Assembly: GCF_002741035.1 (NCBI RefSeq)
Contig: NZ_CP016808.1
Location: forward strand, 3,954,501-4,018,500
Reading direction: 5' to 3'
Source: Paenibacillus sp. BIHB 4019
GTDB taxonomy: Bacteria; Bacillota; Bacilli; Paenibacillales; Paenibacillaceae
Length of the DNA stretch: 64,000 nt
The translations under genes were made by a program, and so were the position numbers. Of the stretch, positions 51,447 through 59,635 are shown in pieces (positions within the stretch are counted from its first letter, which is position 1; every line of letters begins with the position of its first letter). A model generated the notes under the pieces. That model was not told the origin of the DNA, did not search any database, and saw nothing but the letters and a program-made list of their open reading frames with translations.

Positions 51447-52915
51447 AGCTGCGCAGCCGGATACATCTTTATTCCTCTGCCTTGTTCGCGGTTTTGCTCG
51501 TAGCTATGAACCTGTCCGTTTATGCGCTATTCAGCAAATTGACGATGACAAGCCAAATGGAGCGGGTGGAGGCAGAAGCGCTGAAAATTTCCGAAGGCAT
51601 GCTGAAGTCGGCCGGGACGGTTCCGATCGCAGATTTGCTGCGTGCATATGTGCCCCTGAATGGCATGCTGCGCATGGTGACAGCCGAAGGGGCGGACAAG
51701 CTGCTGGTCACTGCGCCAAGCGAGCAGCAGCTTAGCGAGCGGGAAGCTGTTTATGCAGCGGAGAAGCGAATTGAAAGCATTGATTTCAAGGGGAATAGCT
51801 ACGCGCTTGTATCGATTCCCGTCATTTGGACGGATGGCGCGGTCGTCAATATTCAGGTGACGGAAAGTGTGCAGGACACGGCAGACCAGCTGAAGGTGCT
51901 GCAAATTGTTTTGCTGGCGGTAACAGCCATCGCAATGATTCCTGTTGTGGCTTCAGGGCGCCTGCTCGGAAGCATCATCGTGCGTCCCATCGCCCATATG
52001 ACGCATACGATGCGGGCGATCCAGCGCAGCGGCACGTTTATCAAAATCCAGCCGGAAGGCCAGTCGCAGGATGAGCTTGCGGAAATGGGAGCGACCTTCA
52101 ATGAGATGATCGCCTTGCTGGAAACGAATTTTGAGAAGCAGGAGCAGTTTGTTTCGAATGCCTCCCATGAGCTGAAAACGCCGCTTACGGTCATTGAAAG
52201 CTACGCGAGCTTATTGAAGCGCCGGGGGCTGGATCGCCCCGACCTGTTCGTCGAATCGATCGATGCGATTCACTCCGAGGCGGTGCGAATGAAGGAGATG
52301 ACCGAACAGCTGCTAATGCTGGCCCGCAACAAGGAGCAGTGGAACTTAACGATGGAGAGCGTTGATCTGGCGCAGCTCGCAAGCGAGTCGTCCAAAGCCT
52401 TCCAGAAGGCATATGGACGGGATATTCAGGTACGGCTCGCCAGCGCAAGCAGCAGTGGCAGCGAAAGCAGTGGCGGCAAGGTGGATCGGGCAGGCTTAGA
52501 GGCAGCGGAGTTTCCGCCATCTTCGGAGGTCGGAGCGGATGGCGGGATACCGGGTATTTACGGGTATGCCGATGCGAATAAGCTGCGCCAATTGCTGTTC
52601 ATCCTGCTGGATAATGCGCGCAAATACAGCAGCGCTGCGATTACGCTGGAAGTTGGCGCGAGCAGCGATTACAGCGTGATCCGGGTCATAGACCGGGGCA
52701 TCGGCATTCCGCAGGCCGCGCTGTCTAAAGTATTCGACCGGTTTTACCGGGTCGATGAGGCAAGAAGCCGCCAGGACGTTGGCGGCGCCGGTCTTGGCCT
52801 CGCGTTGGCGAAGGAAATCGCCGCAGCTATTGGCGCAAGCCTAACGCTTGCAAGCGAGGAAGGCGTCGGAACGACGGCGACGATTAAAGTGAAAAGAACG
52901 GAAGCTGAAAAATAA
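51443..52915 (+). CDS. Membrane sensor histidine kinase (HisKA/HATPase, HAMP)
   Basis: A 490-residue kinase. Two transmembrane helices (about 9-30 and 150-172) flank an extracellular region of about 120 residues. HAMP leads to a HisKA domain with His242 in SNASHELKTPLTV and an HATPase_c domain (LDNARKYS, DRGIGIP, GGAGLGLALAKEI). A Ser/Gly-rich insertion of about 40 residues (SASSSGSESSGG and following) interrupts the ATPase domain ahead of the N box, which is unusual. It is paired with the preceding regulator; the signal is unknown. A terminator follows. Confidence 0.92.
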   Translation: MKLRSRIHLYSSALFAVLLVAMNLSVYALFSKLTMTSQMERVEAEALKISEGMLKSAGTVPIADLLRAYVPLNGMLRMVTAEGADKLLVTAPSEQQLSEREAVYAAEKRIESIDFKGNSYALVSIPVIWTDGAVVNIQVTESVQDTADQLKVLQIVLLAVTAIAMIPVVASGRLLGSIIVRPIAHMTHTMRAIQRSGTFIKIQPEGQSQDELAEMGATFNEMIALLETNFEKQEQFVSNASHELKTPLTVIESYASLLKRRGLDRPDLFVESIDAIHSEAVRMKEMTEQLLMLARNKEQWNLTMESVDLAQLASESSKAFQKAYGRDIQVRLASASSSGSESSGGKVDRAGLEAAEFPPSSEVGADGGIPGIYGYADANKLRQLLFILLDNARKYSSAAITLEVGASSDYSVIRVIDRGIGIPQAALSKVFDRFYRVDEARSRQDVGGAGLGLALAKEIAAAIGASLTLASEEGVGTTATIKVKRTEAEK

Positions 52916-52933
52916 CAGCTATCCGATGCTAGA

Positions 52934-52974
52934 AGCAGCCCGAAGCAGTCCGGAGGGGCTGCTTTCTTTTTTTT
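52934..52974 (+). terminator. Intrinsic terminator of the two-component operon
   Basis: AGCAGCCC (52934-52941) pairs with GGGCTGCT (52956-52963), followed by a T-run. Confidence 0.8.
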
Positions 52975-52975
52975 A

Positions 52976-53066
52976 TATAGGAAAGGATATGATTTCTCAT
53001 ACTCTCTATATATCTCGGACTGAAACGCGCCGCGCCGCCAGAGGATGGCGAAGCCGTTTCACCTTG
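52976..53066. repeat. Double-hairpin dispersed repeat, copy 2
   Basis: A 91-base element with the same ends as copy 1 (TATAGGAAAGG ... CCGTTTCACCTTG). Hairpin 1 is TATGA-TTTC-TCATA, hairpin 2 has TGAAACG/CGTTTCA outer arms and an inner CGCC-AGAGGAT-GGCG. Copy 3 begins three bases after it ends. Confidence 0.88.
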
Positions 53067-53069
53067 AAA

Positions 53070-53164
53070 TATAGGAAAGGATATTCTAATGCAATCCTTT
53101 CTCTCTATTTCTCGGACTGAAACGCGCTGCGCCGCCAAAGGAAGGCGCCAGCCGTTTCACCTTG
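53070..53164. repeat. Double-hairpin dispersed repeat, copy 3
   Basis: A 95-base element in tandem with copy 2. Hairpin 1 is GAAAGGAT/ATCCTTTC (different bases from copies 1 and 2 yet still paired) and hairpin 2 keeps the TGAAACG/CGTTTCA arms and CGCC-AAAGGAA-GGCG. Confidence 0.88.
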
Positions 53165-53202
53165 TCTAAACGGGTAAACAAAGGAATGGATAAAAAAAAG
53201 AT

Positions 53203-53230
53203 TGATATACGTATATGTATGCGATATATT
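53203..53230 (+). promoter_or_regulatory. Promoter with GntR-type operator
   Basis: TTGATA (53203-53208), 16-base spacer, TATATT (53225-53230). A perfect 12-base palindrome, ATATACGTATAT (53205-53216), overlaps the -35 and spacer, a plausible autoregulatory site for the GntR protein. Confidence 0.6.
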
Positions 53231-53253
53231 ACATACAAGAAAGGAAGATGCGT

Positions 53254-53919
53254 ATGCCTATTCCGAGCCATTTTACAACACCGATAAAAATTTCAGCGAA
53301 GGAACGAGCGCTTTCCCAAATTCAGCGATGGATTATTGATGGTACCTTGCTTCCCGGAGAGAAGATTGGCGATGCAGAGCTGGCGGAAGCTTTAGGGGTC
53401 AGCAGGACGCCCGTCCGCGAAGCTTTGCAAATTCTTGAAGTGCAGAAGCTCGTGGAGGTGTATCCGGGCAACTATACGAAGGTCAAGAGTTTGGAGAAAT
53501 CCGATATTTTGAAAATGTATTCGACGCTGGCCTCCTTGCACGCATTAGCGGCAGAGACGGCTGCCAGCGTCATTGTGCCCGAACAAATTGAGCAGCTGAA
53601 GCAGTTGAATGCCGAATTCTCAGCGGCGATTGAACAGGGGCTGCCCTTTCAGGCGATGGAGCTGGACGAGCAGTTTCATAATGTGATCGTGGAGGCCGCA
53701 GATAATGAATACCTGGCCTCTTACAGCGCTTCGCTTCAGGTACATATTCGCCGCTTTAAATATGTGTTTCTAAAACAGCCTGTTCAGGCGACGCATGTAT
53801 CAGCCGAAGAACATCAGGCAATTATTGAAGCTATGGAGGCTGGCGACCCTGAACGGGCGTCTGCCATGATGAAGCAAAATTTATTGCGCCCTATGCGCGA
53901 GCTTTATGCCATTATTTAA
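53254..53919 (+). CDS. GntR-family transcriptional regulator (FadR/FCD type)
   Basis: A 221-residue regulator. The winged HTH holds LPGEKIGDAELAEALGVSRTPVREALQILE (GntR signature), and residues 90-215 form an FCD domain with the expected metal-site residues in ELDEQFHNVIVEAADN and a later HQAI. FCD regulators bind small organic acids. ATG 53254 is six bases after AAGGAAG; ATG 53248 abuts that site. The ilvD gene starts 24 bases after the stop, so the two are an operon and the regulator may control a branched-chain keto acid or sugar acid step. Confidence 0.9.
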   Translation: MPIPSHFTTPIKISAKERALSQIQRWIIDGTLLPGEKIGDAELAEALGVSRTPVREALQILEVQKLVEVYPGNYTKVKSLEKSDILKMYSTLASLHALAAETAASVIVPEQIEQLKQLNAEFSAAIEQGLPFQAMELDEQFHNVIVEAADNEYLASYSASLQVHIRRFKYVFLKQPVQATHVSAEEHQAIIEAMEAGDPERASAMMKQNLLRPMRELYAII

Positions 53920-53943
53920 CCAACGATGAGGGGATGGATGGAC

Positions 53944-55635
53944 ATGTCCGAGAAGGAAGATTTGCGTGGACGCAGCAAGGATATAAGCGAAGGGGTAAAC
54001 CGGATGCCGAACCGGGCCATGCTGCGGGCAGTAGGGTTTCAGGATGAGGATTTCAAAAAACCGATGGTGGGCGTCGCCAGCACATGGAGCGAAGTAACGC
54101 CTTGCAACATTCATATCGACCAGCTGGCGCGGGAAGCGAAGGCGGGGGTCAAGCAGCATGGCGGGGCTCCGCTTATTTTTAATACGATTACGGTGTCGGA
54201 TGGCATTTCGATGGGACATGAGGGGATGCTGTTCTCGCTGCCGAGCCGGGAAACGATTGCCGATTCCATTGAACTGGTCGTTAATGCTGAGCGGTTTGAC
54301 GGGCTGGTGGCGATTGGCGGCTGTGACAAAAATACTCCGGCTTGCCTGATGGCCATTGGACGGATGAACCTTCCGTCTGTTTATGTATATGGCGGCACGA
54401 TTCAGCCAGGCAAGCTGCATGGCAAGGATGTTGATATCGTTACTGCCTTTGAAGCAGTAGGGAAATATCAGGAAGGACAGCTGACGGATGAGGAGCTGCA
54501 TGAGGTAGAATGCAGCGTATGTCCAGGTGCTGGCGCATGCGGCGGAATGTACACGGCGAATACGATGGCTTCGGCGGCAGAAGCGATGGGCATGGCGCTC
54601 CCCGGCTCCTCCTCCACGCCAGCCATTGCCCCGAATAAATCGGTGGAATGTACGGAAGCGGGCAAAGCGGTTATTGAGCTGCTGAGAAAAAATATTCGGC
54701 CCCGCGATATTATGACGCTGAAAGCTTTCGAAAATGCGATTACCGTCGTGATGGCGCTCGGCGGTTCAACGAATGCGCTGCTTCATCTGCTGGCGATTGC
54801 GCATTCGGCTGGCGTGAAGCTGACGCTGGATGATTTTGAACGGGTGCGCAGCCGCGTTCCCCATCTGGCTGACTTGAAGCCAAGCGGCAAATATGTGATG
54901 CAGGATTTGAACAATATCGGCGGTGTGCCGGGCGTGATGAAGCTGCTGCTTGAAAAAGGGCTGCTGCACGGAGACTGCATGACCGTAACGGGCAAGACGC
55001 TTGCAGAAAACTTGGCCGAAGCCGAGCCGTTGGAAAGCGGACAAGATGTCATTCGTTCCTTCGAGCAGCCATTAAAGCCGACAGGACCTTTGGTTGTATT
55101 GAAAGGCAATTTGGCGCCTGAAGGGGCAGTAGCTAAAATGTCGGGCCTTAAAAAGATGCGTTTTAGCGGCCCAGCCCGAGTATACGACAGCGAGCAAGAG
55201 GCTGCCGATGCGATTGCGCGTGATGACATCAAAAAAGGCGATGTGCTCGTCATTCGATACGTCGGGCCGAAGGGCGGACCCGGCATGCCGGAAATGCTCT
55301 CCATTACGGCGATGATTAGCGGAAAAGGGCTCGGCGGCGAAGTTGCGCTTATGACCGATGGCCGCTTCTCGGGCGGCTCGCACGGTTTTGTTGTCGGACA
55401 CGTCACGCCTGAGGCTCAGGTTGGCGGGCCAATCGGCTTGCTGCAAGAGGGGGATATCATCACGATCGACAGCGAGACGCAGGAAATGAACATGGAAATT
55501 TCGCCGCAGGAATTTGAGGCGAGACTTGCGAAGTGGGTACAGCCGCCGCTCAAAGTAAGAACAGGCGTGCTGGGCAAATATGCCCGGCTCGTATCCTCCG
55601 CTTCAAAAGGCGCGGTAACCGATCTGGATTTGTAA
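53944..55635 (+). CDS. ilvD: Dihydroxy-acid dehydratase IlvD
   Basis: A 563-residue Fe-S dehydratase converting 2,3-dihydroxy-isovalerate and dihydroxymethylvalerate to the keto acids of valine and isoleucine synthesis. Cluster cysteines are Cys54 (TPCNIH), Cys127 ([10 protein letters not shown]) and Cys199 ([10 protein letters not shown]), all present. [24 protein letters not shown] near the C terminus is typical. ATG 53944 is ten bases after GAGGGG; earlier ATGs at 53926 and 53938 fit the ribosome site less well. It is linked to a GntR gene rather than to other ilv or leu genes, so a sugar-acid dehydratase of the same family is the alternative. Confidence 0.9.
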   Translation: MSEKEDLRGRSKDISEGVNRMPNRAMLRAVGFQDEDFKKPMVGVASTWSEVTPCNIHIDQLAREAKAGVKQHGGAPLIFNTITVSDGISMGHEGMLFSLPSRETIADSIELVVNAERFDGLVAIGGCDKNTPACLMAIGRMNLPSVYVYGGTIQPGKLHGKDVDIVTAFEAVGKYQEGQLTDEELHEVECSVCPGAGACGGMYTANTMASAAEAMGMALPGSSSTPAIAPNKSVECTEAGKAVIELLRKNIRPRDIMTLKAFENAITVVMALGGSTNALLHLLAIAHSAGVKLTLDDFERVRSRVPHLADLKPSGKYVMQDLNNIGGVPGVMKLLLEKGLLHGDCMTVTGKTLAENLAEAEPLESGQDVIRSFEQPLKPTGPLVVLKGNLAPEGAVAKMSGLKKMRFSGPARVYDSEQEAADAIARDDIKKGDVLVIRYVGPKGGPGMPEMLSITAMISGKGLGGEVALMTDGRFSGGSHGFVVGHVTPEAQVGGPIGLLQEGDIITIDSETQEMNMEISPQEFEARLAKWVQPPLKVRTGVLGKYARLVSSASKGAVTDLDL

Positions 55636-55762
55636 ACAGCATGGACCAGGTTGTAGTTCTCACCAAATTCTAATCCACAGGTTATATAATAGGTTGTAAT
55701 ACAGCATGCCTTTCGAGCTATGAGCTTGAAAGGCATGTTTCTGATCTAGATGGGGTGTAACG

Positions 55763-56566
55763 ATGGGACAACAGCGAAAGAAACTGATGCTTGGCATAAC
55801 GATAGCTTGTATGGTCATTATCTGTATTGCCGGAGGATTATGGTGGCAATCCGCTGCTGACGCGCGGCCTTCCATTACGGAGGAGCAAGCGAGCGAGCAG
55901 GTTCTTCAGCAATATGTTGGGAAAATCGTTAGCGCTAAGCTGGGCGATAACGTCTATGAAGTTAAGCTGCAGGCTGATAAAGGCATATATGATGTCGCTG
56001 TCGATGCGAAAGGCGGAGGCATCGTTTCAATAAAGCTAATAGATGGCGGGCTGCCTGCTGCCGGGGAAACACCTCCCGTTTCCTCATCCAATCAGCCAAC
56101 TGATCCCTCAGCTTCGGAGCAAGCGGCAGAGCCGACGCCGGGCCAGAGCCCAGTGGCAACGCCGAGCCAGGAGCCAAGCACAAGTCCAGCGCCAAATCCC
56201 AGCCCAGAGCCAAGTTTAAGTCCGGGACCAAATCCAAGCCCAGGGCAAAGCTCAAGTCCAGCAACGAATTCAAGCCCAAAACCAAGTCTGAAGCCGAGTG
56301 ACGGAAACGGCAACGGAGGAAAAACGCCAGCGGCGTCACCTGCCAAGCAGGGCATATCTCCAGATGAAGCGGAAGCGATTGCGCTCAAGCAAATTAAAGG
56401 CAAGGTGGAGGACATCGAGCTGAAAAGCTCCGACCGCAGCCGGTATTATTTAGTCGAAATCGATACGCCAGACGACCGCGAGGCAACGGTACAGGTGCAT
56501 GCTGTAACGGGAGCCATTATGTCGATCACATGGGATGAGGACGACGACGATCGAGAAGACGATTAA
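55763..56566 (+). CDS. Membrane-anchored double PepSY protein with Pro/Ser-rich linker
   Basis: A 267-residue protein. A transmembrane helix (9-27) is followed by a PepSY domain (ITEEQASEQVLQQYVGKIVSAKLGDNVYEVKLQ), then a linker of about 80 residues made of imperfect PSPxPS repeats, and a second PepSY domain (ISPDEAEAIALKQIKGKVEDIEL) with an acidic DEDDDDREDD tail. PepSY modules inhibit proteases or sense peptides outside the cell; no catalytic function is expected. It is next to another PepSY protein, probably a duplicated pair. Confidence 0.87.
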   Translation: MGQQRKKLMLGITIACMVIICIAGGLWWQSAADARPSITEEQASEQVLQQYVGKIVSAKLGDNVYEVKLQADKGIYDVAVDAKGGGIVSIKLIDGGLPAAGETPPVSSSNQPTDPSASEQAAEPTPGQSPVATPSQEPSTSPAPNPSPEPSLSPGPNPSPGQSSSPATNSSPKPSLKPSDGNGNGGKTPAASPAKQGISPDEAEAIALKQIKGKVEDIELKSSDRSRYYLVEIDTPDDREATVQVHAVTGAIMSITWDEDDDDREDD

Positions 56567-56692
56567 GTTTAAATGAGCGCCAGCTCAGCTTTTTATCATC
56601 AAATTCTAATGTTGCTGTCATGGTCATCTCATTTGCCGCAGGTAAAGTAAAGGTGAGACAAGCGAGAGGCATTTGAAAATGGGAGGAACATG

Positions 56693-57331
56693 ATGATGAA
56701 TAAAAAAATCTGGATAGGCGTTGTATCGGTAACTTTGGCGCTCGGCGCAATGGGCGGTGCAGCCACAGCTGCTTCAAATACGAAAACCTTAATCGGCAAA
56801 GCCGAAGCGAAAAAAATCGCCTTGAAGCATGTAGAAGGCCGTATTGACGGGGTAGACCTGGAGCGGAATCAAACGGGTATTTTTTATGAGGTGGAAGTCG
56901 AGCGCGGAGCCTATCAGAATGAAGTCGATGTGCATATTGATGCTTACAGCGGCAAGCTGTTAGGCATTTATGACAGCGACGATGATGACGACGACCGCCG
57001 TGCAGCTCAAGCGACAGCTGGAGCAGGAACAGCGTCGAACGCAGGGACGGTGAATCAGCCAGCAGCGAGCCCGTCAACAAGTACGGGAACGGCAGCTTTA
57101 AAGACGGCTGAGCAAGCCGGAGCCATTGCGGTTGCTAAAGTTGGAGGAACGGTAGTCAAGGTAGAACGCGATCGTGAAGATGGCAAAATCATTTACGAGG
57201 TCGATTTGCGCATCACTGGCGGCAAAGCTGAAGTAGAAGTCGATGCAGCAACGGGAAAAGTGCTGTCCGTGGATAAAGATTACCACGATGATGATGACTA
57301 CGATGACGATGATCATTATGATGGGGATTAA
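56693..57331 (+). CDS. Secreted double PepSY protein with acidic tail
   Basis: A 212-residue exported protein. A signal peptide ends near ATAAS. Two PepSY domains follow: LIGKAEAKKIALKHVEGRIDGVDLE and TAEQAGAIAVAKVGGTVVKVERD, separated by an Ala/Thr/Ser-rich linker, with Asp-rich stretches after each (SDDDDDD, and a final DYDDDDHYDGD). The acidic regions could bind Ca or other cations. GGGAGG lies six bases before ATG 56693; ATG 56690 and 56696 are alternatives. Its layout parallels the preceding gene but with secretion instead of a membrane anchor. A terminator follows. Confidence 0.87.
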   Translation: MMNKKIWIGVVSVTLALGAMGGAATAASNTKTLIGKAEAKKIALKHVEGRIDGVDLERNQTGIFYEVEVERGAYQNEVDVHIDAYSGKLLGIYDSDDDDDDRRAAQATAGAGTASNAGTVNQPAASPSTSTGTAALKTAEQAGAIAVAKVGGTVVKVERDREDGKIIYEVDLRITGGKAEVEVDAATGKVLSVDKDYHDDDDYDDDDHYDGD

Positions 57332-57354
57332 GCAATAGGCTAATCCCTCAAACA

Positions 57355-57407
57355 AAAAAAGAGGCAGCCTTGGACGAGAAAGCTAAGTCCCAGGCTGCCT
57401 TTTTTTG
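57355..57407 (+). terminator. Intrinsic terminator after the PepSY pair
   Basis: AGGCAGCCTTGGAC (57362-57375) pairs with GTCCCAGGCTGCCT (57387-57400) with one mismatch, flanked by A- and T-runs. Confidence 0.88.
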
Positions 57408-57511
57408 AGTTAGCCTATCCCGTTTCGCGGGCTTTCACGCAGCATTGGAATTGTCAGCGATGGATACGCCAAGTAAAATGGAGTAGTTAATAAGCGTAAG
57501 GAGTGAGTTAG

Positions 57512-57928
57512 TTGAAAATTTCAGAAATAAGCTATGAGAATAATCAAAAAGAAATATCGAGATTGCTGGAATTGCACAGCGAAGCCGCTAACATGAATAT
57601 TCCTCCCTATAAACGCGAAGTTATCTCCCTCGCTGCTTATGAAAATGATACATATATTGGCGGCGTTACCGGCGATATGGTTTGGAATATCTTGAATGTA
57701 CACCTTTTGGCGGTCGATCCCTCTTACAGGGGAAATGGATTGGGTGGAGCCCTTCTGAATGAAATTGAAGCCCTGGCACGGCAACGCGGCTGCAAGGTTA
57801 GCGAGTTAACTACAATGAGTTGGCAAGCTCCGCATTTTTATCAAAAACAAGGATACGAAATTTTTGGTGAAATGAAGGATTGCCCTAACGAAGGCCATAC
57901 TAAGTTTTATTTAAAGAAAAATCTTTAA
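57512..57928 (+). CDS. GNAT family N-acetyltransferase
   Basis: A 138-residue GNAT. Motif A is LLAVDPSYRGNGLGGALLNEIE and the C-terminal part APHFYQKQGYEIFGEMKDCP is motif B; it resembles small GNATs of Bacillales. It starts at TTG 57512 after AAGGAGTGAGTTAG. Its AT content is somewhat higher than its neighbours. Substrate unknown. Confidence 0.82.
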   Translation: MKISEISYENNQKEISRLLELHSEAANMNIPPYKREVISLAAYENDTYIGGVTGDMVWNILNVHLLAVDPSYRGNGLGGALLNEIEALARQRGCKVSELTTMSWQAPHFYQKQGYEIFGEMKDCPNEGHTKFYLKKNL

Positions 57929-57995
57929 GGCTCAAATAGTCATAGGCATGCCATTATTCAGCCGATATTTATATTTTGCTTGGTCATTGCATCAT

Positions 57996-58035
57996 GAAAA
58001 AGGGAAGGGAGCATAAGCCGATGCTCCCTTCCCTT
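57996..58035. terminator. Bidirectional intrinsic terminator
   Basis: A 15-bp perfect stem AAGGGAAGGGAGCAT (58000-58014) / ATGCTCCCTTCCCTT (58021-58035), loop AAGCCG. The A-run on its left makes it a terminator for the leftward RluA-family gene. Confidence 0.85.
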
Positions 58036-58067
58036 CTTATAGCAGGCGCAAAGCTGCTTATGCAGCT

Positions 58068-59030
58068 TTAGCGCTGTTTTCTCGGTGCTTGCCCAGCTTG
58101 CGGGGCTGGAGCTGCATTTTTAAACGGATTAAGAAACAGCTTGGGAATGCCCGTATCAAAACGGAGCAGCTTGCCGGTGTGCGGATGCTCGAAAGCAAGC
58201 ACGCGCGCATGGAGGCCGAGTCTGCCGATAGGCTTGAGCCTTGCTCCATATTTTTTATCCCCGGTAATCGGATGGCCGATGTCCTCCATATGGACGCGGA
58301 TCTGATTTTTGCGGCCAGTCTCCAAATGCACTTCCAATAAGGAGAAGCTGTCGTTGGCCTGAATCATCTTATAGTGGGTTACGGCATGCTGTCCGTCATT
58401 CGGATGGGAGCTGGAATACATTTTCAGCGTGCTGCTTTCCTTGAGCCACGATTGGATCGTGCCTTCGGGCTTGCGTACTTTGCCTTCGACAAGCGCTACA
58501 TAGGAGCGTTCCTTGACGGCTTCCTGCCAGTTGTTTTGGAGCGATTGCTGCACCTTCTCGGTTTTGGCAAACATCATGACACCCGAGGTGTCACGGTCCA
58601 AGCGATGCACGACGAAAATCCGATTTTTCGGATCAAAGGTTCGAACATGCGCCGTTAGCTGGCGGTAAGCGGTAACCTCCTGCTCGTCCTTGGAGGAAGC
58701 GATGGACAGCAGTCCCGCGTCCTTCTGTACGACGATAATGGCGTCGTCCTCATGCAAAATAGTGAGACCCATCAGTGGCGGCGCTTCTACCGCTTTTTCT
58801 GTATTTATGCTAACCGTCTGCCCGACTTCGAGCGGAAAATTATATTTCGTTTGTACGCGCTTATCGACCGATACTTGCCCGCGCGCCAAAACTGATTTTA
58901 CCGAATTGCGTCCCATGCTGGCCAAGTGGATCAATAAAAAAGCCAGCAGCTCGGACGGTTCATTGACCGTGAATTGCTTGGCCTGCGCGGCTTTACGCGG
59001 CTTGCCGCCTTCATTATGCTTCCTAGACAT
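58068..59030 (-). CDS. RluA-family RNA pseudouridine synthase
   Basis: A 320-residue enzyme. An S4 RNA-binding domain (LLAFLLIHLASMGRNSVKSVLARGQVSVD, residues 28-60) precedes the synthase domain with the catalytic motif HRLDRDTSG and the C-terminal LEVHLETGRKNQIRVHMEDIGHPITGD and LHARVLAFEHPHTGK segments. It isomerises uridine in rRNA or tRNA; the RluD-like layout suggests 23S rRNA, but the target is uncertain. The ATG at 59030 follows GGGGGTATTTAAGC on the minus strand. Confidence 0.92.
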   Translation of the reverse strand: MSRKHNEGGKPRKAAQAKQFTVNEPSELLAFLLIHLASMGRNSVKSVLARGQVSVDKRVQTKYNFPLEVGQTVSINTEKAVEAPPLMGLTILHEDDAIIVVQKDAGLLSIASSKDEQEVTAYRQLTAHVRTFDPKNRIFVVHRLDRDTSGVMMFAKTEKVQQSLQNNWQEAVKERSYVALVEGKVRKPEGTIQSWLKESSTLKMYSSSHPNDGQHAVTHYKMIQANDSFSLLEVHLETGRKNQIRVHMEDIGHPITGDKKYGARLKPIGRLGLHARVLAFEHPHTGKLLRFDTGIPKLFLNPFKNAAPAPQAGQAPRKQR

Positions 59031-59125
59031 GCTTAAATACCCCCTGCTTGTTCACTGCTGCTATCACTATACCACGGTTGGATGGAATAATTCTATGTAG
59101 GGCGGTTGAAAAATGGCGGATGGGC

Positions 59126-59179
59126 CCGCTTACGGCCTGAATTCGGGTTGAAAGCGTGAATAGCGGAACATCTGTCCGG
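59126..59179 (+). repeat. AATAGCGG dispersed repeat, full unit B
   Basis: CCGCTTACGGCCTGAA (59126-59141), 17 bases, AATAGCGG (59159-59166), seven bases, GTCCGG. It has the same blocks and 17-base spacing as the inverted unit at 46346-46390. It ends 52 bases before an AT-rich orphan gene. Confidence 0.75.
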
Positions 59180-59231
59180 CAAAAAAAGTGAGTGGAGTGA
59201 GGAGCGGTGAAGGGAAATAGACGGATTTAAT

Positions 59232-59540
59232 TTGAAACAATTTCTATTAAAAGAGGACCCATTTGAGAAAGCTGTTGAAGGTTTTTGGTTATATGCAAAT
59301 AGTTGGCTAGCGGATGAGCCAGAAGAATTTTTTGCTGCTTTTAGAACATTCGATCTATCATCAATCCAGTTAGAAAGAGAGAAGATAGCATATGTGATTC
59401 ATTATCGTTTTAATGAACCGATTGAATTTGTTCAAACAACCTTGAATGTATATTTAAACGGCAAGTATACTGCTTTCTATCATTTCCTTCAGAAATTAGA
59501 TGGGGAAGGGATGGATGATTCAATAAGTTTCAAAATCTAA
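59232..59540 (+). CDS. Hypothetical AT-rich protein
   Basis: A 102-residue protein, KQFLLKEDPFEKAVEGFWLYANSWLADEPEEFFAAFRTF and onward, with no signal peptide or membrane helix. I recognise no family. Its base composition is visibly more AT-rich than neighbours, and codons such as ATA and TTA are frequent. It starts at TTG 59232 without a clear ribosome site. The repeat unit B lies directly upstream. It may be a transferred gene, or a remnant. Confidence 0.55.
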   Translation: MKQFLLKEDPFEKAVEGFWLYANSWLADEPEEFFAAFRTFDLSSIQLEREKIAYVIHYRFNEPIEFVQTTLNVYLNGKYTAFYHFLQKLDGEGMDDSISFKI

Positions 59541-59558
59541 TAGTCATCTTATAACCGA

Positions 59559-59602
59559 CAAAAGCGCAGTGGTCCTGTATTGGCAGGACGCTGCGCTTTT
59601 GT
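59559..59602. terminator. Bidirectional intrinsic terminator
   Basis: ACAAAAGCGCAG (59559-59570) pairs with CTGCGCTTTTGT (59591-59602), with an inner GTCCTG/CAGGAC stem. It lies between the orphan gene and convergent dctA. Confidence 0.87.
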
Positions 59603-59635
59603 ATGCTTTAGTGAGCAAGTTAGTTGAAGCCGAGC

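Noticed and set aside
56140..56310. A tandem repeat that might be a CRISPR or minisatellite
   Set aside because: The repetition is codon-level PSPxPS coding for a Pro/Ser-rich linker inside a clear gene, without spacers of fixed length.
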